Source: Microlunatus flavus (lineage in GTDB: Bacteria > Actinomycetota > Actinomycetes > Propionibacteriales > Propionibacteriaceae). Taken from it: a DNA stretch of 64,000 bases. The first letter of the stretch is position 1. Each line of letters opens with the position of its first letter. This document shows positions 61,636 to 64,000 of the stretch, in pieces. The translations under genes and the position numbers were made by a program. The stretch spans positions 839,612 to 903,611 of the forward strand of contig NZ_FOFA01000001.1 of assembly GCF_900110855.1 (NCBI RefSeq), written 5' to 3'. A model generated the notes under the pieces. The model was not told where the DNA came from. It did not search any database and worked only from the letters and a program-made list of their open reading frames with translations.

Positions 61636-62274
61636 TCATCCCACCGGACCGACGCCGAGCGCCGGCAGCACCACGTGGTCGACCACGTCGACGAAGTACG
61701 CACGGCCCAGGATCGCTCCTCCCTCGAGCTGCTGGCTCGACAGGGCGGGCACCACCTGAGCCAGAACGGGGAGCTGGTGGAGGTGCTCGCTGCTGACCTC
61801 ACCACGCCGGACCGCCCGTTCGAGCAGGTCGCGGTACAGCTGGACGTAGGGGAGGCTGACGGTGGCGCGAACGGCGTCGGCCACCGCCGGAGAGACCCGG
61901 GCAGCCGAGGCGAGCCCGCCGAACACCGCGAGCCGGCGCACGGGCCCACCCAGCCACGGGGAGTCCACCACGGCGAGCAGGTCCTGGCGCAGCGAGCCCG
62001 CGTCAGGGAGCTGATCGGCCTCCGGAGGCCGCCCCACCGCCTGCACCGCAGCCAGGACCAGGGCTTCCTTGGAAGGCCAACGCCGGTACAGCGTCGTCTT
62101 GGCCCGACCCACGCGGGTGGCGACCGCGTCCAGCGTGAGGTGGTCGTAGTCCGCCTCGGCCAGCGCATCGAGGGCGAGTCGCAGGATCTCCGCGTCGCGG
62201 GAGTGGTCGGACGGTCGTCCTGGCCGGCGTCGCACGCCCTCCGCCCGGTCGGCTCGTTCTTCTCCTCGCAGCAC
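61636..62274 (-). CDS. TetR-family transcriptional regulator
   Basis: 212 residues from GTG 62274. N-terminal HTH: DAEILRLALDALAEADYDHLTLDAVATRVGRAKTTLYRRWPSKEALVLAAV, a standard TetR DNA-binding domain. A C-terminal ligand-binding domain follows (TetR_C-like: DLLAVVDSPWLGGPVRRLAVFGGLA). It is divergent from an SDR gene with a perfect palindrome between them, so it probably represses both. A second in-frame GTG twelve codons later is possible. Confidence 0.88.
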   Translation of the reverse strand: MLRGEERADRAEGVRRRPGRPSDHSRDAEILRLALDALAEADYDHLTLDAVATRVGRAKTTLYRRWPSKEALVLAAVQAVGRPPEADQLPDAGSLRQDLLAVVDSPWLGGPVRRLAVFGGLASAARVSPAVADAVRATVSLPYVQLYRDLLERAVRRGEVSSEHLHQLPVLAQVVPALSSQQLEGGAILGRAYFVDVVDHVVLPALGVGPVG

Positions 62275-62302
62275 GCCTCCACCGTATCGAGGACGCAGCG
62301 GT

Positions 62303-62324
62303 TACGCTACTGGTCAGTAGCGTA
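62303..62324. promoter_or_regulatory. TetR operator palindrome
   Basis: Perfect arms TACGCTACTG (62303-62312) and CAGTAGCGTA (62315-62324) with 2 bases between. It sits 29 bp upstream of the TetR start and 30 bp upstream of the SDR start, where a repressor would cover both promoters. Confidence 0.75.
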
Positions 62325-62354
62325 TCAAGCAGGCCGATCAGAGAGGCACAGGGC

Positions 62355-63074
62355 ATGGAGCTCGAAGGTGCGGTGGTGGTGGTGACGGGGGCGTCGGCCG
62401 GCATCGGCGCGGCGACGGCGCGGATGGCGGGCGAGCGTGGCGCCCACGTGGTGCTGGCCGCGCGGCGCCGCGAGCCGACCCGGCGTCTGGCCGACGAGCT
62501 CGCGTCGGCGGTGGCCGTGCCGTGCGACGTCACCCAACCCGTTCACGTCGAAGAGCTGATCCGCACCACCCTGGCCACCTTCGGTCGGGTGGACGTGCTC
62601 GTCAACAACGCCGGGCAGGGCCTGCACGCCCGCGTGGAGGACACCGACCCCGCCGACCTGCGGGCGCTGCTCGAGCTGAACCTCCTCGCGCCGCTGGCGC
62701 TGATGCGGGCGGTCATCCCGGTGATGCGCCGTCAGGGCGCGGGCAGCATCGTGAACGTGAGCTCGGGGACCACCCTGGCGGACGCGCCGTCGACGGGCGG
62801 GTACGTCGCCTCGAAGATCGCGCTCGAACGTCTCTCGGCGATCGCGCGGGCGGAGCTGGCCGGGGCGGGCGTCGCGGTCTCGACGATGATCCCGTTCGTC
62901 ACCAGCACGGAGTTCGTGACGTCGCTGCGCCGGGGGAGCGACGCGGCCGCCGACGAGCTCGCCGGGGTGACCTTCGACCCGCCGGAACGCGTGGCGGAGG
63001 CGATCCTCGAGCTCGTCCGGAGCGGTGAGCCGGTGGCCGACCTCGTGCCGGCGGCGTACGGGGGCAGCCGGTAG
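62355..63074 (+). CDS. Short-chain dehydrogenase/reductase
   Basis: 239 residues, classical SDR: cofactor motif TGASAGIG (about residues 11-18), NNAG, catalytic Ser in VNVSSGT, and YVASK with the catalytic Tyr and Lys. The Arg pair (AARRREP) after the second beta strand suggests NADPH preference. The substrate is unknown. It is divergent from the TetR gene and converges with rsmG. Confidence 0.88.
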   Translation: MELEGAVVVVTGASAGIGAATARMAGERGAHVVLAARRREPTRRLADELASAVAVPCDVTQPVHVEELIRTTLATFGRVDVLVNNAGQGLHARVEDTDPADLRALLELNLLAPLALMRAVIPVMRRQGAGSIVNVSSGTTLADAPSTGGYVASKIALERLSAIARAELAGAGVAVSTMIPFVTSTEFVTSLRRGSDAAADELAGVTFDPPERVAEAILELVRSGEPVADLVPAAYGGSR

Positions 63075-63108
63075 GCGTCGGGCCGAGAGCTACGGCGTCA
63101 GCGTCGCG

Positions 63109-63753
63109 TCAGGCCCGACAGACCCGGACGACCGTGGTCGGCTCGGACTCCTCCGACGCCCGGACGGAGAGGACGTCGGCCACCAGGTGCTGCCGGGCGA
63201 GGGCCCTGGTCTCCTGCGCGACCTCGTCCTCGGCCGAGCGGCCCTTGAGCGCGAGCACCACGCCGGCGCGCGCCGTCAGCGGCAGGCACCAGCCGAGGAG
63301 GCGGGGGAGCGGGGCGAGCGCGCGCGAGAGCACCGCGTCGTAGGTCGTGTCGTGGTCCTCGGCGCGACCGCGCACCACGGTCACACGGTCGTCGAGCCCG
63401 AGCGCGGTGACCGTCTCGGTGAGGAACGTCGCCCGCCGCAGCAGCGGTTCGAGCAGCGTGACGTGCAGGTCGGGCCGGGCCAGCGCCACGGGAATGCCGG
63501 GCAGCCCGGCCCCGCTCCCCACGTCGACGACCCCTGCGTCCTGGGGCACGAGCCCGGCGACCGCGGCGCTGTTGAACACGTGGCGCTCCCACAGCCGCTC
63601 GGTCTCGCGGGGCCCGATCAGGCCGCGCTCGACGCCGGCGGTCGCGAGGATCTCCACGTACCGCGCGGCGAGGTCGGCGCGAGCTCCGAACACGGCCTCG
63701 ACGAGGGCCTCCCGGGGCGCCGGTACGACACCCCCGGGCTGCTCGGTCGTCAC
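63109..63753 (-). CDS. rsmG: 16S rRNA (guanine-N7) methyltransferase RsmG (GidB)
   Basis: 214 residues. GidB family with the SAM motif [19 protein letters not shown] and the preceding [21 protein letters not shown] segment, also the [21 protein letters not shown] end. It methylates G527 of 16S rRNA (E. coli numbering) and its loss gives low-level streptomycin resistance. It lies 4 bp after the jag gene's stop and before the TetR/SDR pair, in the usual jag-rsmG-parA-parB order, except that two genes are inserted between rsmG and parA. Confidence 0.95.
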   Translation of the reverse strand: MTTEQPGGVVPAPREALVEAVFGARADLAARYVEILATAGVERGLIGPRETERLWERHVFNSAAVAGLVPQDAGVVDVGSGAGLPGIPVALARPDLHVTLLEPLLRRATFLTETVTALGLDDRVTVVRGRAEDHDTTYDAVLSRALAPLPRLLGWCLPLTARAGVVLALKGRSAEDEVAQETRALARQHLVADVLSVRASEESEPTTVVRVCRA

Positions 63754-63757
63754 GGCG

Positions 63758-64000
63758 TCAGGACGCCGGCAGCACCACGACGCGGCGCCGCGGCTCCTCG
63801 CCCTTGGACTCGCTGACGAGCCCGGCGGACGCCACCGCGTCGTGCACGATCTTGCGCTCGAACGGGTTCATCGGCTCCAGCGACATCCGCTCGCCCGACT
63901 CGCGCACCTGCGTGACGGCGTTCCCGGCGACCTCGAGCAGCTCGCGCCGCCGGGTCTCGCGGTAGCCGGCCACGTCGAGCATCAGGCGGCTGCGGTTGCC
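63758..64000 (-). CDS. jag: Jag/KhpB RNA-binding protein, 3' part (R3H domain)
   Basis: At least 80 residues to the right edge of the window; the 5' end and KH domain are beyond. The visible C-terminal R3H domain has [40 protein letters not shown] with the R-x3-H core (RKIVH), and the tail ends [10 protein letters not shown]. Jag binds RNA and is co-transcribed with yidC near the origin. The gene order predicts yidC, rnpA and rpmH to the right. Confidence 0.9.
   Translation of the reverse strand, partial: GNRSRLMLDVAGYRETRRRELLEVAGNAVTQVRESGERMSLEPMNPFERKIVHDAVASAGLVSESKGEEPRRRVVVLPAS

Overview
The window is high-GC DNA of an actinobacterium. GTG and TTG starts are common, genes are tightly packed, and many neighbours overlap by 1 to 4 bases. 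The gene set is the conserved neighbourhood of an actinobacterial replication origin: parA-parB, rsmG and a jag/R3H gene at the right end, dnaB at the left, and the murJ-sigM-trxB-trxA and fhaA-fhaB-pstP-ftsW-pbpA-pknB blocks between. A Propionibacteriales/Nocardioidaceae-like organism would fit, but that is an impression, not a measurement. oriC itself is not here. By the usual gene order it should lie a few kilobases past position 64000, after yidC, rnpA and rpmH.

Layout. 1-2.4 kb: start of a lipoprotein gene (partial), dnaB, and a long non-coding stretch. 2.4-5.4 kb: copper homeostasis operon csoR-copZ-copA with a CsoR-type operator. 5.4-14.9 kb: a minus-strand Tad/Flp pilus locus (pilin, three TadE/G-like minor pilins, CpaB, TadZ, TadA, TadB, TadC). 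Downstream of it is a 1045-residue membrane protein with two LysM domains outside and a SARP-like DNA-binding/BTAD module inside. 15.4-18 kb: DUF881 protein, crgA, a MATE exporter and a 42-bp repeat array. 18.2-21.8 kb: efeUOB iron uptake behind an IdeR/DtxR box. 21.8-26.3 kb: SGNH hydrolase, a sigma-like membrane protein, homocysteine methyltransferase, a Rieske protein and tRNA-Leu(CAG). 26.5-34.4 kb: the Ser/Thr phospho-signalling and cell-wall elongation/division operon. 34.4-42.3 kb: AlkB-like oxygenase, a sigma-like regulator, membrane proteins, a polysaccharide ABC exporter, an LCP ligase and an MFS carrier. 42.4-53.7 kb: cca, DUF6049, a murJ-pseudokinase fusion, sigM, anti-sigma factor, trxB and trxA. 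53.7-64 kb: GNAT, PLP aminotransferase, ATP-grasp ligase, SURF1, small membrane proteins, parB, parA with two parS sites inside its coding sequence, a TetR/SDR divergent pair, rsmG and jag.

How the parts connect. PknB, PstP, FhaA and the MurJ-linked pseudokinase form the known actinobacterial circuit that controls lipid II flipping, and all are in this window. The most novel signal is a direct-repeat family, GGTGTTGTCC, in the same orientation upstream of three transcription units: the Tad operon, the LysM-SARP gene and a sigma-like gene 21 kb away. Spacing is 12+21 bp in two of the sites and 20 bp in the third. SARP proteins bind direct repeats, so I infer a pilus regulon run by a membrane-anchored, wall-sensing SARP. 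Other unexplained structures are two copies of a 48-bp palindrome with parS-like flanks, two copies of a hairpin repeat whose outer stem differs but stays paired, and a pair of hairpins phased exactly 100 bp apart in front of the Tad operon.
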